From assembly GCF_016890225.1 (NCBI RefSeq), contig NZ_JAFELM010000031.1, forward strand, positions 62,001 to 126,000: 64,000 nt of DNA. The letters are read 5' to 3'. The notes beneath the pieces were generated by a model. The model did not search any database, was not told the DNA's origin, and saw nothing but the letters and a program-made list of their open reading frames with translations. Source of the stretch: Bacillus suaedaesalsae (lineage in GTDB: Bacteria > Bacillota > Bacilli > Bacillales > SA4). Within the stretch, counting starts at the first letter, position 1. The number at the start of each line of letters is the position of its first letter. The position numbers and the translations under genes are program-made. This document shows positions 37,258 to 49,305 of this stretch, piece by piece.

Positions 37258-38361
37258 TTATTCAAACTCTGGGGCATATCCGTCATCATCTGTAATGAGT
37301 CGGTTACCAGAACCAATAATTCCTAATTTCTCTGCGTCTGAATGACTTTTAATGTCAATCTTCCAACCCGTAAGCTTAGCTGCAAGTCTTGCATTTTGTC
37401 CTCGTTTTCCAATTGCTAATGACAATTGGTTATCGGGAACAATAACAGTCGTTGCTTTCTCCTCTTCATTTACAATTACTTCTTCAACTTGTGAAGGACT
37501 TAGAGCATTTGCTACGAACTCAATCGGGTCCTTTGACCATTTTACAATGTCAATTTTCTCACCTTTTAATTCGTTTACAATTGCTTGAACACGTTGTCCT
37601 TTTGGACCAACACAAGAACCAACTGGGTCTAGATCTGAATTATCAGTGTGTACAGAGATTTTAGAACGATCACCTGCTTCACGTGCAACAGATTTAATTT
37701 CAACTGTACCATCATAGATTTCAGGTACTTCTAATTCAAATAGTCGCTTTAATAGTCCAGGATGTGTACGAGATACAAAAATTTGAGGTCCCTTTGTCGT
37801 CTTCTCAACCTTTGTAATGAACACTTTAATGCGATCGTGCGGCTTGTAAGTTTCATTAGGCATTTGTTCAGCAGCAGGTAGCAACGCTTCTATTTTCCCT
37901 AAATTCACATAAATAAACCTTGCATCTTGACGTTGTACAATACCAGTCATGATATCTTCTTCACGGTCGATAAATTCAGTATAGATAACGCCTCTTTCAG
38001 CCTCACGAACACGTTGTGTTACTACCTGTTTAGCTGTTTGAGCTGCTATTCTTCCAAAATCCTTTGGAGTTACTTCTATTTCTAGTACATCTCCAACTAC
38101 ATAGTTAGGATTTATAAGTCTAGCTTGTTCTACTGAAATTTCTAAACGCGGATCGAACACTTCATCTACTACGTCTTTACGAGCAAATACCAGCATTGTT
38201 CCACGTTCTAAATTTACGTCTACTCTTACATTTTGTGCTTGATTAAAATTACGCTTATAAGCAGAAATTAAAGCTGCTTCAATTGCATCGAGTAAAACAT
38301 CCTTGCTAATGCCCTTTTCTTTCTCAAGGATAACAAGGGCATCTAAAAGTTCGCTGCTCAT
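37258..38361 (-). CDS. nusA: Transcription termination/antitermination factor NusA
   Basis: 367 residues. The N-terminal RNA polymerase-binding domain (LLDALVILEKEKGISKDVLLDAIEAAL), S1 domain (about 135-200), and two KH domains (GSCVGPKGQRVQAIVNEL; LAIGKRGQNARLAAKLTGWKID) are in order; the acidic repeats of Gram-negative NusA are absent, as in Bacillus. It controls pausing and termination. It is second in the rimP-nusA operon. Confidence 0.97.
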   Translation of the reverse strand: MSSELLDALVILEKEKGISKDVLLDAIEAALISAYKRNFNQAQNVRVDVNLERGTMLVFARKDVVDEVFDPRLEISVEQARLINPNYVVGDVLEIEVTPKDFGRIAAQTAKQVVTQRVREAERGVIYTEFIDREEDIMTGIVQRQDARFIYVNLGKIEALLPAAEQMPNETYKPHDRIKVFITKVEKTTKGPQIFVSRTHPGLLKRLFELEVPEIYDGTVEIKSVAREAGDRSKISVHTDNSDLDPVGSCVGPKGQRVQAIVNELKGEKIDIVKWSKDPIEFVANALSPSQVEEVIVNEEEKATTVIVPDNQLSLAIGKRGQNARLAAKLTGWKIDIKSHSDAEKLGIIGSGNRLITDDDGYAPEFE

Positions 38362-38452
38362 TTATTGATCCCCCTTTAGTTTACACTTTTTTTATATAGT
38401 AGAAATCTATGGAAAAGCTATAATAGTTGATTATATAGCTTTACTAAAAACC

Positions 38453-38926
38453 TTAATTAAAAGTTACAGCTAGTCTTGCACTAGCAACCTTTTGATATGG
38501 AATGGTTACCACTTTTTTTCTTGTTTTAATTAAGTATGTGATCGTTACTGAATCACCATCAAAAGCAGTTAACTCTCCTTCAAATTGCTTTTCACCGTCA
38601 ATTGGTTCATATGTTTTCACATATACTTGTTTTCCAATTGATTTTTCAAAATCCTGAGGTTTTTTTAATGGACGCTCAGCTCCTGGCGATGATACTTCAA
38701 GAAAGTATAAGTGATCAATCGGATCCAGTTCGTCAAGCTTTTCACTCAACATGTTACTAACTGTTCCACATTGCTCAATATCAATACCTTTTTCCGAGTC
38801 GATAAACACTCGTAAAAACCAGTCTTTTCCTTCTTTTACGTATTCAATATCCACAAGTTCTAATTGAAGGTCGTCTATTATTGGAGTAACGAGTCCTTCA
38901 ACTATTTCCGTCACTTTTTTACTCAT
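38453..38926 (-). CDS. rimP: Ribosome maturation factor RimP
   Basis: 157 residues of the YlxS/RimP family: [25 protein letters not shown], then the Sm-like C-terminal domain with [10 protein letters not shown]. It is needed for 30S assembly. It is first in the operon with nusA and is preceded by tandem promoters and a leader with two hairpins. Confidence 0.94.
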   Translation of the reverse strand: MSKKVTEIVEGLVTPIIDDLQLELVDIEYVKEGKDWFLRVFIDSEKGIDIEQCGTVSNMLSEKLDELDPIDHLYFLEVSSPGAERPLKKPQDFEKSIGKQVYVKTYEPIDGEKQFEGELTAFDGDSVTITYLIKTRKKVVTIPYQKVASARLAVTFN

Positions 38927-38971
38927 TCAAACCCTCCTTCAGTTTGCTTTGACATTTATTTGTGAGTAAAA

Positions 38972-38994
38972 TTCCCTGCCAAGATAGCAGGGAA
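38972..38994 (-). promoter_or_regulatory. rimP leader hairpin 1 (attenuator-like)
   Basis: TTCCCTGC / GCAGGGAA form an 8-bp perfect stem with a 7-nt loop, followed on the minus strand by TTTTAC. It lies between the rimP promoters and rimP and could end transcription early. A rimP leader has been proposed as an attenuator in Bacillales (recalled, not searched). Confidence 0.6.
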
Positions 38995-39033
38995 CGCATG
39001 GACTATGTAGAAAAAAGTTGATAGTAATACGAA

Positions 39034-39053
39034 AGAGTGGGTTTCCCCACTCT
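39034..39053 (-). promoter_or_regulatory. rimP leader hairpin 2
   Basis: AGAGTGGG / CCCACTCT with a 4-base loop, followed on the minus strand by TTTCG. It lies close to the predicted start of the rimP transcript and, with hairpin 1, would make a two-stem leader. Confidence 0.55.
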
Positions 39054-39088
39054 CCGTTAACTTCCGTATTCATAGCATTTCCTATTAA

Positions 39089-39117
39089 ACTATAACATAA
39101 TCACCTAATTTATGCAA
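39089..39117 (-). promoter_or_regulatory. rimP promoter P1 (SigA type, extended -10)
   Basis: The -35 TTGCAT (39112-39117) and -10 TATAGT (39089-39094) are separated by 17 bp on the minus strand, with an upstream TG (TGTTATAGT). Confidence 0.6.
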
Positions 39118-39135
39118 ATATGACAATGTTGTCAA
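39107..39135 (-). promoter_or_regulatory. rimP promoter P2 (perfect -35)
   Basis: A perfect TTGACA (39130-39135) and a -10 TAAATT (39107-39112), 17 bp apart on the minus strand. It overlaps P1 and ends at the edge of the mobile-element-like repeat, whose left end is 39148. Confidence 0.5.
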
Positions 39136-39147
39136 GAACATTGTTTT

Positions 39148-39412
39148 AGGCTGTTTACGCATACTTTGTTGCTATTTTTACAAAAAAAGAATTTATTTTA
39201 GGTCCGTTGATTTTCGCTTCAGGCACACGCTTTCCGCGGGGAGGGATCTGATGGTTATTTTCACTATTGTGAAAAAACCTACCTCCTCGGCTTCGCCTGC
39301 GGGTTCTCACGATTCCCTCTATCTCCCGCAGGAGTCGAGTGCCTTCCGCTCCAATCAACTCAATGTTTTAACAGAGCTATCCAAATAGCAACAATCTTTA
39401 CGAAATGAGCCT
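39148..39412. mobile_element. MITE-like element with 30-bp inverted ends and a folded core
   Basis: The left end (39148-39177) and the complement of the right end (39383-39412) match at 23 of 30 positions; the inner 12 bp (TTGTTGCTATTT) are perfect. A nested core, 39206-39359, is itself an imperfect palindrome: GTTGATTTTCGCTTCAGGCA against GTTGATTGGAGCGGAAGGCA. It contains GC-rich blocks CGCTTTCCGCGGGG and CTCCTCGGCTTCGCCTGCGG that I recall as widespread in Bacillus genomes. No transposase and no real ORF are present. It lies in the 663-bp gap between polC and rimP. Confidence 0.7.
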
Positions 39413-39433
39413 TGTTTTAAAACAAGGCTCTTT
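39408..39433 (+). terminator. Terminator-like hairpin facing the plus strand
   Basis: AGCCTTGTTTTAAAACAAGGCT is a 22-base perfect palindrome followed by CTTTTT on the plus strand. The neighbouring genes run on the minus strand, where no T-run follows. It may belong to the mobile-like element or stop antisense transcription towards polC. Confidence 0.55.
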
Positions 39434-39472
39434 TTAATACTGATGCTTATGTCCGTTTTATATGCATACTTT

Positions 39473-39541
39473 CAGCTAGGAAGCTGGTGAGGTTCCTTTG
39501 CGTTAGGAATGACAAAGACGTTACTTTGTCCTTTGTCCCGC
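39473..39541. repeat. Fragment related to the 28659-28925 element
   Basis: TTACTTTGTCCTTTGTCCCG (39521-39540) is the complement, with one mismatch, of 28790-28809. A small stem CAGCT-AGGA-AGCTG (39473-39486) sits beside it. It is likely a decayed copy of the same non-coding element. No terminator for polC could be identified in 39542-39589. Confidence 0.4.
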
Positions 39542-39589
39542 TAAACTCTACTATAATCTACTATTAATACCATTATGACATTAATTAGC

Positions 39590-42500
39590 CTAAAATAATG
39601 ATAATTGATTTTGCTCCGGAAGTGATTCTAAACAACCTTGACTATCTAAATATTCTAAGATTGTTTTAGAAATTTTGCTTCGTTGTTGAAGGTCTTCTTT
39701 TGATAAAAACTCACCCTGTTCCCGTGCTTTCACAATATTCAACGCTGCGTTAGTTCCAAGTCCAGGAATCGCATTGAATGGTGGAATTAAAGTATTCCCC
39801 TCTACAATAAAGTCTGTTGCACTTGAACGATAAAGATCAACCTTTTGGAATGAATATCCTCTTTCACACATTTCAAGGGAAATTTCTAAGACCGTTAATA
39901 AATTCTTTTCTTTCGTTGAGGCATCAAGACCTTTTGCATTAATTTCTTCAATCTTTGATTTTAACGCAGTTGATCCTCTAACCATTGCTTCAACATCAAA
40001 ATCATCTGCTCTTACTGTGAAATATGCAGCGTAATATAGAATTGGATGATGAACCTTAAAGTATGCAATACGTACAGCCATTAATACATAAGCTGCCGCA
40101 TGGGCTTTAGGGAACATATATTTGATTTTCAAACATGAATCAATATACCAAGCAGGTACATTGTTATTCTTCATTTCCTCAATCCACTCATCAGGAAGTC
40201 CTTTACCTTTACGTACATTCTCCATGATTTTAAACGCTAGAGATGGTTCTAAGCCTTTGTAAATTAGATACACCATAATATCATCTCGACAACCGATAAC
40301 CTCACTTAGCGTACATGTACCGTTTGCGATTAATTCTGAAGCATTACCTAGCCATACATCGGTTCCGTGTGATAGACCGGAAATCTGAACTAATTCTGAG
40401 AATGTTGTTGGTTTCGTATCTTCTAACATTTGACGTACGAATCTTGTACCGAACTCTGGAATCCCTAGTGTACCAGTTTTACACATAATCTGCTCTTCTG
40501 TCACACCTAGAGATGATGTATTTGCAAATATTTGCATAACCTCTGGGTCATCGGTTGGAATGGTTTTCGGATCAATTCCACTTAAATCTTGTAGCATTCT
40601 GATTACAGTCGGATCATCGTGTCCTAGTATATCAAGCTTTAATAAATTGTCATGAATGGAGTGGAAATCAAAGTGAGTTGTTTTCCATTCTGACGTTTTA
40701 TCATCAGCAGGAAACTGAATCGGTGTAAAATCAAACACATCCATATAGTCCGGGACAACAATAATCCCCCCTGGATGCTGACCTGTAGTACGTTTTACAC
40801 CCGTACACCCCGATACTAATCGGTCAATCTCTGCACCACGAATGGTTAAGTTGTTATCACCTGCATAGCCCTTTACATAACCGTAAGCCGTTTTTTCGGC
40901 AACTGTACCAATCGTTCCTGCACGATAAACGTTATCTTCTCCGAAGAGCACCTTCGTATAATTATGAGCTTTAGACTGGTATTCACCTGAGAAGTTTAAG
41001 TCGATATCCGGTACTTTGTCCCCTTTAAAACCAAGGAACGTTTCAAAAGGTATATCATGGCCATCTTTCTTATAACGAGCTCCACATTCTGAACAATCTT
41101 TATCTGGTAAATCAAATCCTGATCCGACTGAACCGTCATCAAAGAAGTGAGAATGTTTACACTTTGGACATATATAATGCGGTGGCAATGGATTTACTTC
41201 TGTTATATCAGTCATTGTCGCAACAAGAGATGATCCAACAGATCCACGAGAACCTACTAGATATCCATCATTTAATGATTTTTTAACAAGCTTTGATGAT
41301 ATTAGATAAATTACTGCAAAGCCATGTCCAATAATTGATTTCAGTTCTTTTTCTAACCGATCCTCAACGATTTTAGGTAATTGGTCACCGTAAATAGAAC
41401 GGGCTTTATCATAGCTCATTGAACGAACTTCTTCATCCGCTCCTTCAATTTTAGGTGCATACAAATCATCTTTTATCGGTTTGACTTCACCAATCATATC
41501 CGCTATTTTATTTGTGTTTGTCACGACTATTTCCTTTGCTTTTTCTCCACCAAGGAAAGCAAAGGCATCTAACATTTCATTTGTCGTTCTAAAGTGTACC
41601 TTTGGTAACGTATGTCGGTTTAATGGGTTTGCTCCACCTTGTGACCCGATTAAGATTTTGCGATAAATATGGTCATTCGGTTCTAGGTAATGAACATTCC
41701 CGGTAGCAACAACCGGTTTTCCGAGTTTTTCACCTAGTTTAACAATGTTAGAAATAATATCTTGTAATGCCTTCTGATCTCTAATTAACTCAGCTTCAAT
41801 TAGTGGAGCATAAACCTCAGGTGGCTGAACCTCTAAATAATCATAAAAATGTGCAATATCTTCCACTTCTTCTGGAGATTTTTGCATCATCCCTTCGAAT
41901 ACTTCACCTTTGCTACAGGCAGAACCTATTAAAAGACCTTCACGGTATTTTGCTAGTTTTGAACGAGGGATTCTTGGAACACGATAGAAATAGTCTAGAT
42001 GAGATGTCGATATTAGCTTAAATAGGTTTTTAAGTCCTCCATCATCCACGGCAAGTAACGTCATATGATATGGACGAGCTCGCTGGTAAGCATTTCCTTG
42101 ACCCATGTTTTCATTCATTTGATCGTGATACTCAATTCCCTTTTCAAGTGCATCCTTTAACATTTTAATTACCAAGTAGCCTGTTGCTTCTGCATCATAA
42201 ATCGCTCTATGGTGCTGCGTTAGCTCTATATCAAACTTTTTACACAATGTATTTAAACGGTGATTCTTCATATCAGGGAATAGAAATCTACCTAATTCAA
42301 GTGTATCGATAACAGGATTAGCCGCTTTCTCATAGCCTAACTTTTTAAACCCGACATTTAAAAAGCCCATATCAAAGCTTGCATTATGCGCAACTAAGAT
42401 TGCGTCACCCATCCAAACTCTAAATTTCTCCAGTACTTCTCCAACTTCAGGTGCATCACGTACCATATCATCCGTAATACCTGTCAAATCAATCGTCGTT

Positions 42501-43888
42501 GCTGACAGCCGATGATGCGGATTTGCAAATGACTCAAATCGATCGATAATTTGCCCGTCCTTAACCTTTACCGCCGCAAGTTCAATGATCGTATCATAAA
42601 CGGCAGATAAACCTGTTGTCTCAACATCAAAAACAACATACGTATCGGTTGCAAGAAAGCGGTGTTGTTCATTATAAGCGATTGGTACGCCGTCATCTAC
42701 TAGATTTGCTTCAAGTCCATAAATCATCTTAATTCCATGCTTCTTGGCACTCGAATATGCCTCTGGAAAGGATTGTGCAACTGCATGATCTGTAAGTGCA
42801 ATTGCAGGATGGCCCCATTTTTTTGCTTGTTCAATTAGCTTGCTTATTGGAGTAATAGCATCCATTTGACTCATTGGAGAATGAGCGTGTAACTCAACCC
42901 GCTTTTCTCCTTCTGGTGCAGTATCCTGTCTTTGAATAGGGAATATCTCTTGTATATCATTTGCCATCATGACCAAATCACGGACAAACGTATCATTTTG
43001 GATTCCTCCACGAACCTTAAGCCACATACCTTTTTTAATACTTTGGAATATCGGAATATCTTCTTTGTCACGAGAAAACATTTTCACTAGTATAGAACTA
43101 GTGTAGTCTGTAATTTTGAATGTTAATAAATGTCTACCACTTCTTAGTTCCTTCGTCTCAGCATCGAAAACATACCCTTGAACAACGACTCTTCTTTCTT
43201 CTTCTTGAATCGAATGAATCGTCACAGGCTCTTCTTTTATCGTATAACCAATTGTTAAAGGTCCACTTTGTTCAGTTGAAGCCTCTTTATCTTTCTTTTG
43301 CATTTCAACCATTGCTTCTAGTACCCTTGTGCGATCTTCTTGCTCCTTCTGCTCTACAAACTTTTCAAATTCTTCAGTAGAATGCTCGACAATTGTATCA
43401 AGTTGCATTGGTGAAAAACCCATGTTTTCATATTGAGTGGAAATAGCTTGTCCATATTTCTTTCTAACAGAAATTGCTTCTGCTTCATTACGAGTTTTAA
43501 TGGTTAGCTTTGAGCCCGCAATTGCTGGAAGTTGGTCCTTCAATAGCGGTAAAAACATTGGAGATATCGAATCTAGCTGGTTTATACAGATTGGCCAGTA
43601 TTCAATAATTTCATTTTCTAACACGTTTTTATCTATTGTTTTAACGGAGAAACTTACTGTAGCAAGATGAGAGAAAGTATCATTCAATTTATTTGCAAAA
43701 ATTTCAAATATAGGTGCTGGTACAACTTTTTTCCAGACAAAATAAAAATGCCATCTCTTTGTTTGAGTTGTCACTTGTAATTTTTCAATTCCTGCACCGT
43801 GGAAATATTCACTTATATCAGTTGCCATATTCAATTGTTGAAGTAAAATATTAAATCTTTCTATTTGTTCATTTGAAAGCTCTATCAC
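39590..43888 (-). CDS. polC: DNA polymerase III PolC, Gram-positive replicative alpha subunit
   Basis: 1432 residues. The order is: N-terminal domain; OB fold (near 230-330); PHP domain ([14 protein letters not shown]) interrupted by the 3'-5' exonuclease ([30 protein letters not shown]); zinc site CxxC...CxxC near 925-960 ([20 protein letters not shown]); palm catalytic [10 protein letters not shown]; thumb, and the C-terminal LSLF, which resembles a clamp-binding tail. It replicates the chromosome and proofreads. The start is GTG at 43888 ([12 protein letters not shown]) with AGAGGAG 8 nt before; the ORF extends to 43918 without a ribosome site. Confidence 0.97.
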   Translation of the reverse strand: MIELSNEQIERFNILLQQLNMATDISEYFHGAGIEKLQVTTQTKRWHFYFVWKKVVPAPIFEIFANKLNDTFSHLATVSFSVKTIDKNVLENEIIEYWPICINQLDSISPMFLPLLKDQLPAIAGSKLTIKTRNEAEAISVRKKYGQAISTQYENMGFSPMQLDTIVEHSTEEFEKFVEQKEQEDRTRVLEAMVEMQKKDKEASTEQSGPLTIGYTIKEEPVTIHSIQEEERRVVVQGYVFDAETKELRSGRHLLTFKITDYTSSILVKMFSRDKEDIPIFQSIKKGMWLKVRGGIQNDTFVRDLVMMANDIQEIFPIQRQDTAPEGEKRVELHAHSPMSQMDAITPISKLIEQAKKWGHPAIALTDHAVAQSFPEAYSSAKKHGIKMIYGLEANLVDDGVPIAYNEQHRFLATDTYVVFDVETTGLSAVYDTIIELAAVKVKDGQIIDRFESFANPHHRLSATTIDLTGITDDMVRDAPEVGEVLEKFRVWMGDAILVAHNASFDMGFLNVGFKKLGYEKAANPVIDTLELGRFLFPDMKNHRLNTLCKKFDIELTQHHRAIYDAEATGYLVIKMLKDALEKGIEYHDQMNENMGQGNAYQRARPYHMTLLAVDDGGLKNLFKLISTSHLDYFYRVPRIPRSKLAKYREGLLIGSACSKGEVFEGMMQKSPEEVEDIAHFYDYLEVQPPEVYAPLIEAELIRDQKALQDIISNIVKLGEKLGKPVVATGNVHYLEPNDHIYRKILIGSQGGANPLNRHTLPKVHFRTTNEMLDAFAFLGGEKAKEIVVTNTNKIADMIGEVKPIKDDLYAPKIEGADEEVRSMSYDKARSIYGDQLPKIVEDRLEKELKSIIGHGFAVIYLISSKLVKKSLNDGYLVGSRGSVGSSLVATMTDITEVNPLPPHYICPKCKHSHFFDDGSVGSGFDLPDKDCSECGARYKKDGHDIPFETFLGFKGDKVPDIDLNFSGEYQSKAHNYTKVLFGEDNVYRAGTIGTVAEKTAYGYVKGYAGDNNLTIRGAEIDRLVSGCTGVKRTTGQHPGGIIVVPDYMDVFDFTPIQFPADDKTSEWKTTHFDFHSIHDNLLKLDILGHDDPTVIRMLQDLSGIDPKTIPTDDPEVMQIFANTSSLGVTEEQIMCKTGTLGIPEFGTRFVRQMLEDTKPTTFSELVQISGLSHGTDVWLGNASELIANGTCTLSEVIGCRDDIMVYLIYKGLEPSLAFKIMENVRKGKGLPDEWIEEMKNNNVPAWYIDSCLKIKYMFPKAHAAAYVLMAVRIAYFKVHHPILYYAAYFTVRADDFDVEAMVRGSTALKSKIEEINAKGLDASTKEKNLLTVLEISLEMCERGYSFQKVDLYRSSATDFIVEGNTLIPPFNAIPGLGTNAALNIVKAREQGEFLSKEDLQQRSKISKTILEYLDSQGCLESLPEQNQLSLF

Positions 43889-44089
43889 GGATAGATCTCC
43901 TCTCTCCATGTAATCCAAAATTCTATATCTATTTTACACGATTTTTACCTGATAAGGGAAAAAAATAGTTCATATTATAACTTCTGTAAGAACTACTCTT
44001 GTTTTGTTCAAGAATCATCATCTTTTCACATATGCCTTATTCCGACATTGATAGCTTTATATTATCTATATTTTTAATACACAATATTG

Positions 44090-44119
44090 AAAGGTACCTC
44101 CAGTCATGAGGTACCTTTT
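44090..44119 (-). terminator. Intrinsic terminator of proS
   Basis: AAAGGTACCTC / GAGGTACCTTT form an 11-bp perfect stem with a 7-nt loop, just after the proS stop. The T-run on the minus strand is short (TTTC). Confidence 0.75.
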
Positions 44120-44130
44120 CATGTATATTT

Positions 44131-45843
<1,713 letters not shown>

Positions 45844-45859
45844 TTATTAATACATTTAT

Positions 45860-45886
45860 AAAAACTTGGCTATTCGCCAAGTTTTT
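45860..45886 (-). terminator. Intrinsic terminator between rseP and proS
   Basis: AAAAACTTGGC / GCCAAGTTTTT form an 11-bp perfect stem with a TATTC loop, symmetrical so bidirectional. A second stem, CTTTACAT / ATGTAAAG (45926-45949), lies closer to the rseP stop. Confidence 0.88.
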
Positions 45887-45955
45887 ATGTGAATGCTCTT
45901 TTTTAGTCTGTTTTTTTGCAAACTACTTTACATCAACAACTATGTAAAGGATAGC

Positions 45956-47206
45956 CTACATAAAAATACGTTGAATGTCGTTCCATGTAACAAATAGCAT
46001 TAAAAGCATTAAAAACGCAAAGCCAACGAAGTGTACGAGTCCTTCTTTTTGACGGTCGATTGGCTTTCCACGTACTGCCTCAACTGCAAAAAACATCAGT
46101 CTACCACCATCTAGTGCTGGAAGTGGTAGCATATTAATAATTCCTAGATTAATGCTTAAAATTGCTCCCCATCTCATTAAGTTGTATACACCGGTTTGCG
46201 CAACTTGATCTGTTGCCGAATAAATCCCCACAGGTCCAGACAGCATATCAATATTGAATTGTCCTGTAATTAGTTTTCCAAGACCAATAATAATTTCCTT
46301 TGTCCAAAAATAAGTTTCTGTGAATCCATATTTGAAGGAACTCAGTACATTCTTCTCGACTGGTCCATACACGCCAATTACGCCATATCCCTCTTCGCCA
46401 GGTGCCTTATCTGGAGTAATCACCGATTCAAAGCTTTCACCGTTTCGATTAATCGTAAACGCCAATTCTTCTTGTGGGTGCTCTCTAATAATTGTCACAA
46501 CATCTTTCCATGTTGTGACACTAACTCCATCAATCGTTTCAATACGATCTCCCTGCTTTAAGCCTGCTTCTTGTGCAGGACTATTTTCAACAATTTTCCC
46601 AAGAAGGGCTTCATTTACAGGACTTCCTTGTAATAAGCCTAGTAATAAGAAAATAACAAAAGCTAGTACAAAATTCATCGCTGGTCCAGCAATAATTGCT
46701 AGAGTTCTTTGGCCTAAAGTTTTCGATCCAAATTGTCTATTATATGGAGCAATTTGTGTTTCAACTCCATCTACAACAAATACTGCCTTTTCATTGACTG
46801 TAAATGTTTCAAGTTTTTCGTCTTGCTCATAACCAGAAATGAACATTTTTTTCTCTACATCAGCATTTTCCACTTCGATAAGACGAGCGTTTGGAAACTT
46901 ATCTTTATTGTTTAAAATAATCTTTGTCACTTGATCAGATTCATTAAGTATCAGTCCTACGTTAAACCCTGGTTTCAGTTCAATCGTTTCAGGATCCTCA
47001 CCAGCCATACGAACAAATCCGCCTATTGGTAAAAGTCGAATTGTATAAACGGTTTCGTCCTTCTTAAAGGAAAATACCTTCGGACCAAAACCAATTGCAA
47101 ATTCTCGACAAAGGATACCTGCTCGTTTAGCAAAAACTAAATGCCCTAACTCATGAAAGAATACTAAGGCGCCAAATATAACTACAAAGGCAATGACTGT
47201 GTTCAA
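45956..47206 (-). CDS. rseP: Site-2 intramembrane protease RseP/RasP
   Basis: 416 residues. HELGH near residue 18 in the first transmembrane helix and LPALDGGRL in a later one form the zinc site; a PDZ domain (IVENSPAQEAGLKQGDRIETIDG) sits between. It cleaves anti-sigma factors (RsiW in B. subtilis), signal peptides and FtsL. It is co-transcribed with dxr, 17 bp upstream, and is followed by a terminator before proS. Confidence 0.95.
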   Translation of the reverse strand: MNTVIAFVVIFGALVFFHELGHLVFAKRAGILCREFAIGFGPKVFSFKKDETVYTIRLLPIGGFVRMAGEDPETIELKPGFNVGLILNESDQVTKIILNNKDKFPNARLIEVENADVEKKMFISGYEQDEKLETFTVNEKAVFVVDGVETQIAPYNRQFGSKTLGQRTLAIIAGPAMNFVLAFVIFLLLGLLQGSPVNEALLGKIVENSPAQEAGLKQGDRIETIDGVSVTTWKDVVTIIREHPQEELAFTINRNGESFESVITPDKAPGEEGYGVIGVYGPVEKNVLSSFKYGFTETYFWTKEIIIGLGKLITGQFNIDMLSGPVGIYSATDQVAQTGVYNLMRWGAILSINLGIINMLPLPALDGGRLMFFAVEAVRGKPIDRQKEGLVHFVGFAFLMLLMLFVTWNDIQRIFM

Positions 47207-47222
47207 TGTTCTATCCCACCCT

Positions 47223-48371
47223 TTACGTTAGTAGTGATGTTACATACCTTCTTGCTTCCATATCAACTGCTTTTATCGTTTCTAAATCCGGGTTTGAAAT
47301 GGACTCATGCTGCTCCAAAGATTGATCAATTAAATCCTCGATCTGCAAGAATGTAATCTTCCCATTAAGGAATGCGTCCACAGCAACCTCATTCGCGGCA
47401 TTTAATACAGTTGGAAATGTCCCACCGGCTGTTCCTGCTTCGTATGCAAACCTTAGACATCTAAAACGTTCCAAGTCAATCTTTTGGAAATTCAATGACC
47501 CGATCTCCCAAAGGTTTAAACTTTTGGAAATTGGTAATGGTAAACGTTTTGGAAAGGTTAGAGCATATTGAATTGGAACTCTCATATCCGGAGAACCAAG
47601 CTGTGCAATTACACTTGTGTCATCATATTCAACCATCGAGTGAATAATACTTTCTTTATGTAAAATAACCTCAATATTTTTGTAAGGAATATCGAATAAC
47701 CATCTGGCTTCAATAACTTCTAGCCCTTTATTCATCATCGTTGCTGAATCAATTGTGATCTTCGCACCCATCGACCAGTTTGGATGGGAAAGAGCTTGCC
47801 CTACCGTTACACCATTTAGTTCTTCTCTAGAACGATCTCTGAAACTCCCACCCGAAGCAGTAAGGATCAGTCTCTTAACTCTCGCTATATCTTGCCCGAC
47901 CATAGATTGGAATATAGCTGAATGCTCACTATCAACAGGCAGGATCTCAACATTCTTTTCCTTTGCCAAACTCATAACAAGATGCCCTGCCGTCACCAAT
48001 GTCTCTTTGTTTGCTAATGCAATAGTTTTGCCTTGATTTATCGCTTCTAGTGTTGGAATTAGACCGACACTCCCTATTACGGCATTCACTAAAATGGAAG
48101 ATTCATGGTGAACGGCAACTTCCACTAAACCTTGTTCTCCATACACAATTTTTGTATCGCTTGAGATCATACCTTCAAGCTTTTCTTTATCGTCCTTTGT
48201 CAGTACAGAAACTATTTTCGGCTTAAACTCCTTGATGATCCCCACTCCTAGGGATAAGTTTTTACCAAAAGATAACGCAACTACTTGAAACTCTTCTGGA
48301 TGTAAACGAAGTAAATCAAGTGTTTGAGTTCCTATAGAACCCGTTGCACCGAGTAGACTTATCTTTTTCAT
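47223..48371 (-). CDS. dxr: 1-deoxy-D-xylulose 5-phosphate reductoisomerase
   Basis: 382 residues. NADPH site [12 protein letters not shown] at the start, [11 protein letters not shown] metal ligands and [14 protein letters not shown] flexible loop are intact. It makes MEP, feeding isoprenoid synthesis including the undecaprenyl phosphate made by UppS next door. The start is the second of two tandem ATGs (48371), 8 nt from GAGGAG; the first (48374) is also possible with 5 nt. It lies between cdsA and rseP. Confidence 0.95.
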   Translation of the reverse strand: MKKISLLGATGSIGTQTLDLLRLHPEEFQVVALSFGKNLSLGVGIIKEFKPKIVSVLTKDDKEKLEGMISSDTKIVYGEQGLVEVAVHHESSILVNAVIGSVGLIPTLEAINQGKTIALANKETLVTAGHLVMSLAKEKNVEILPVDSEHSAIFQSMVGQDIARVKRLILTASGGSFRDRSREELNGVTVGQALSHPNWSMGAKITIDSATMMNKGLEVIEARWLFDIPYKNIEVILHKESIIHSMVEYDDTSVIAQLGSPDMRVPIQYALTFPKRLPLPISKSLNLWEIGSLNFQKIDLERFRCLRFAYEAGTAGGTFPTVLNAANEVAVDAFLNGKITFLQIEDLIDQSLEQHESISNPDLETIKAVDMEARRYVTSLLT

Positions 48372-48498
48372 CATTCCAGCTCCTCATTAATTTGGCTATA
48401 ACTATAATTAGAAAAAATGACTAGTATCTCGGGCAAAACAGATTCAGTCAATAATTTTCTCTATTTCGTAAAGCTAACTAACTCGTCCAATTTTTGCT

Positions 48499-49287
48499 CT
48501 ACATGAATTGTAGAAAGTGAAAGATAGGCAATACAAATAATAAACTATCAAAGCGATCTAATATTCCACCATGTCCAGGAAGAATAGAGCCAGAATCTTT
48601 AACAGAATAATGTCTCTTCAACGCAGATTCTACTAAATCACCTAATTGCCCAAATACAGATAAAAGAACTGTAATGACAACGACCTTTAAAAATGACTCA
48701 TCAATAGGAAAAATGAATTGAAATATGCACGCTACAATAACTGCACACACGACTCCACCTAAAGATCCTTCTACAGTTTTATTTGGACTTATTTCTGGCC
48801 ATAGCTTTCTCTTTCCCCATGCTTTTCCAATAAAATAGGCACCAGAATCAGTAGCCCAAATAAGAAACATAGCAAAAAACAAATAGTGAATGCCTTGTTC
48901 TCTAATCTCAATGAAATAATAGAAACCAATTCCAATATATATGGTTGCTAATATAACAAACGCAGCATGATCAAATGTAAATTTATTTTTCGTAACAACC
49001 GTGTAGGAAAGTAAAAACAATACTGCTAATAAAGCAATTTCTGCTTTAGTAATATGTAGTTCTCCCAAAATATCTAACGTTCTATCAGGATAAAGTAAAA
49101 CCCAAATCAAAAGAATACTTAAAATACCTGGAAAGGTAATCAATGAAATTTGCTTCATTCTGAGCAACTCAAATATTGCGATTGTTGCTAATAAATAAAT
49201 GAAAACTGTAAATGGCAGACCTCCCCAAATAACAAATGGTAAAAATATAGCTGCCGCCACAACAGCTGTTAAAATACGTTGCATCAT
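48499..49287 (-). CDS. cdsA: Phosphatidate cytidylyltransferase
   Basis: 262 residues, polytopic. The family signature near the C-terminus, SGSILPGHGGILDRFDSL, and WATDSGAYFIGKAWGKRK are present. It makes CDP-diacylglycerol from phosphatidate, the precursor used by PgsA elsewhere in the window. It follows uppS by 18 bp. About seven to eight hydrophobic segments are readable. Confidence 0.94.
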   Translation of the reverse strand: MMQRILTAVVAAAIFLPFVIWGGLPFTVFIYLLATIAIFELLRMKQISLITFPGILSILLIWVLLYPDRTLDILGELHITKAEIALLAVLFLLSYTVVTKNKFTFDHAAFVILATIYIGIGFYYFIEIREQGIHYLFFAMFLIWATDSGAYFIGKAWGKRKLWPEISPNKTVEGSLGGVVCAVIVACIFQFIFPIDESFLKVVVITVLLSVFGQLGDLVESALKRHYSVKDSGSILPGHGGILDRFDSLLFVLPIFHFLQFM

Positions 49288-49305
49288 AAACTATTCATCA
49301 TCCTT

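Noticed and set aside
39155-39358. Minus-strand open frame of 67 residues
   Set aside because: It lies within the palindromic element; the arginine/glycine-rich translation reflects the GC-rich repeat core.
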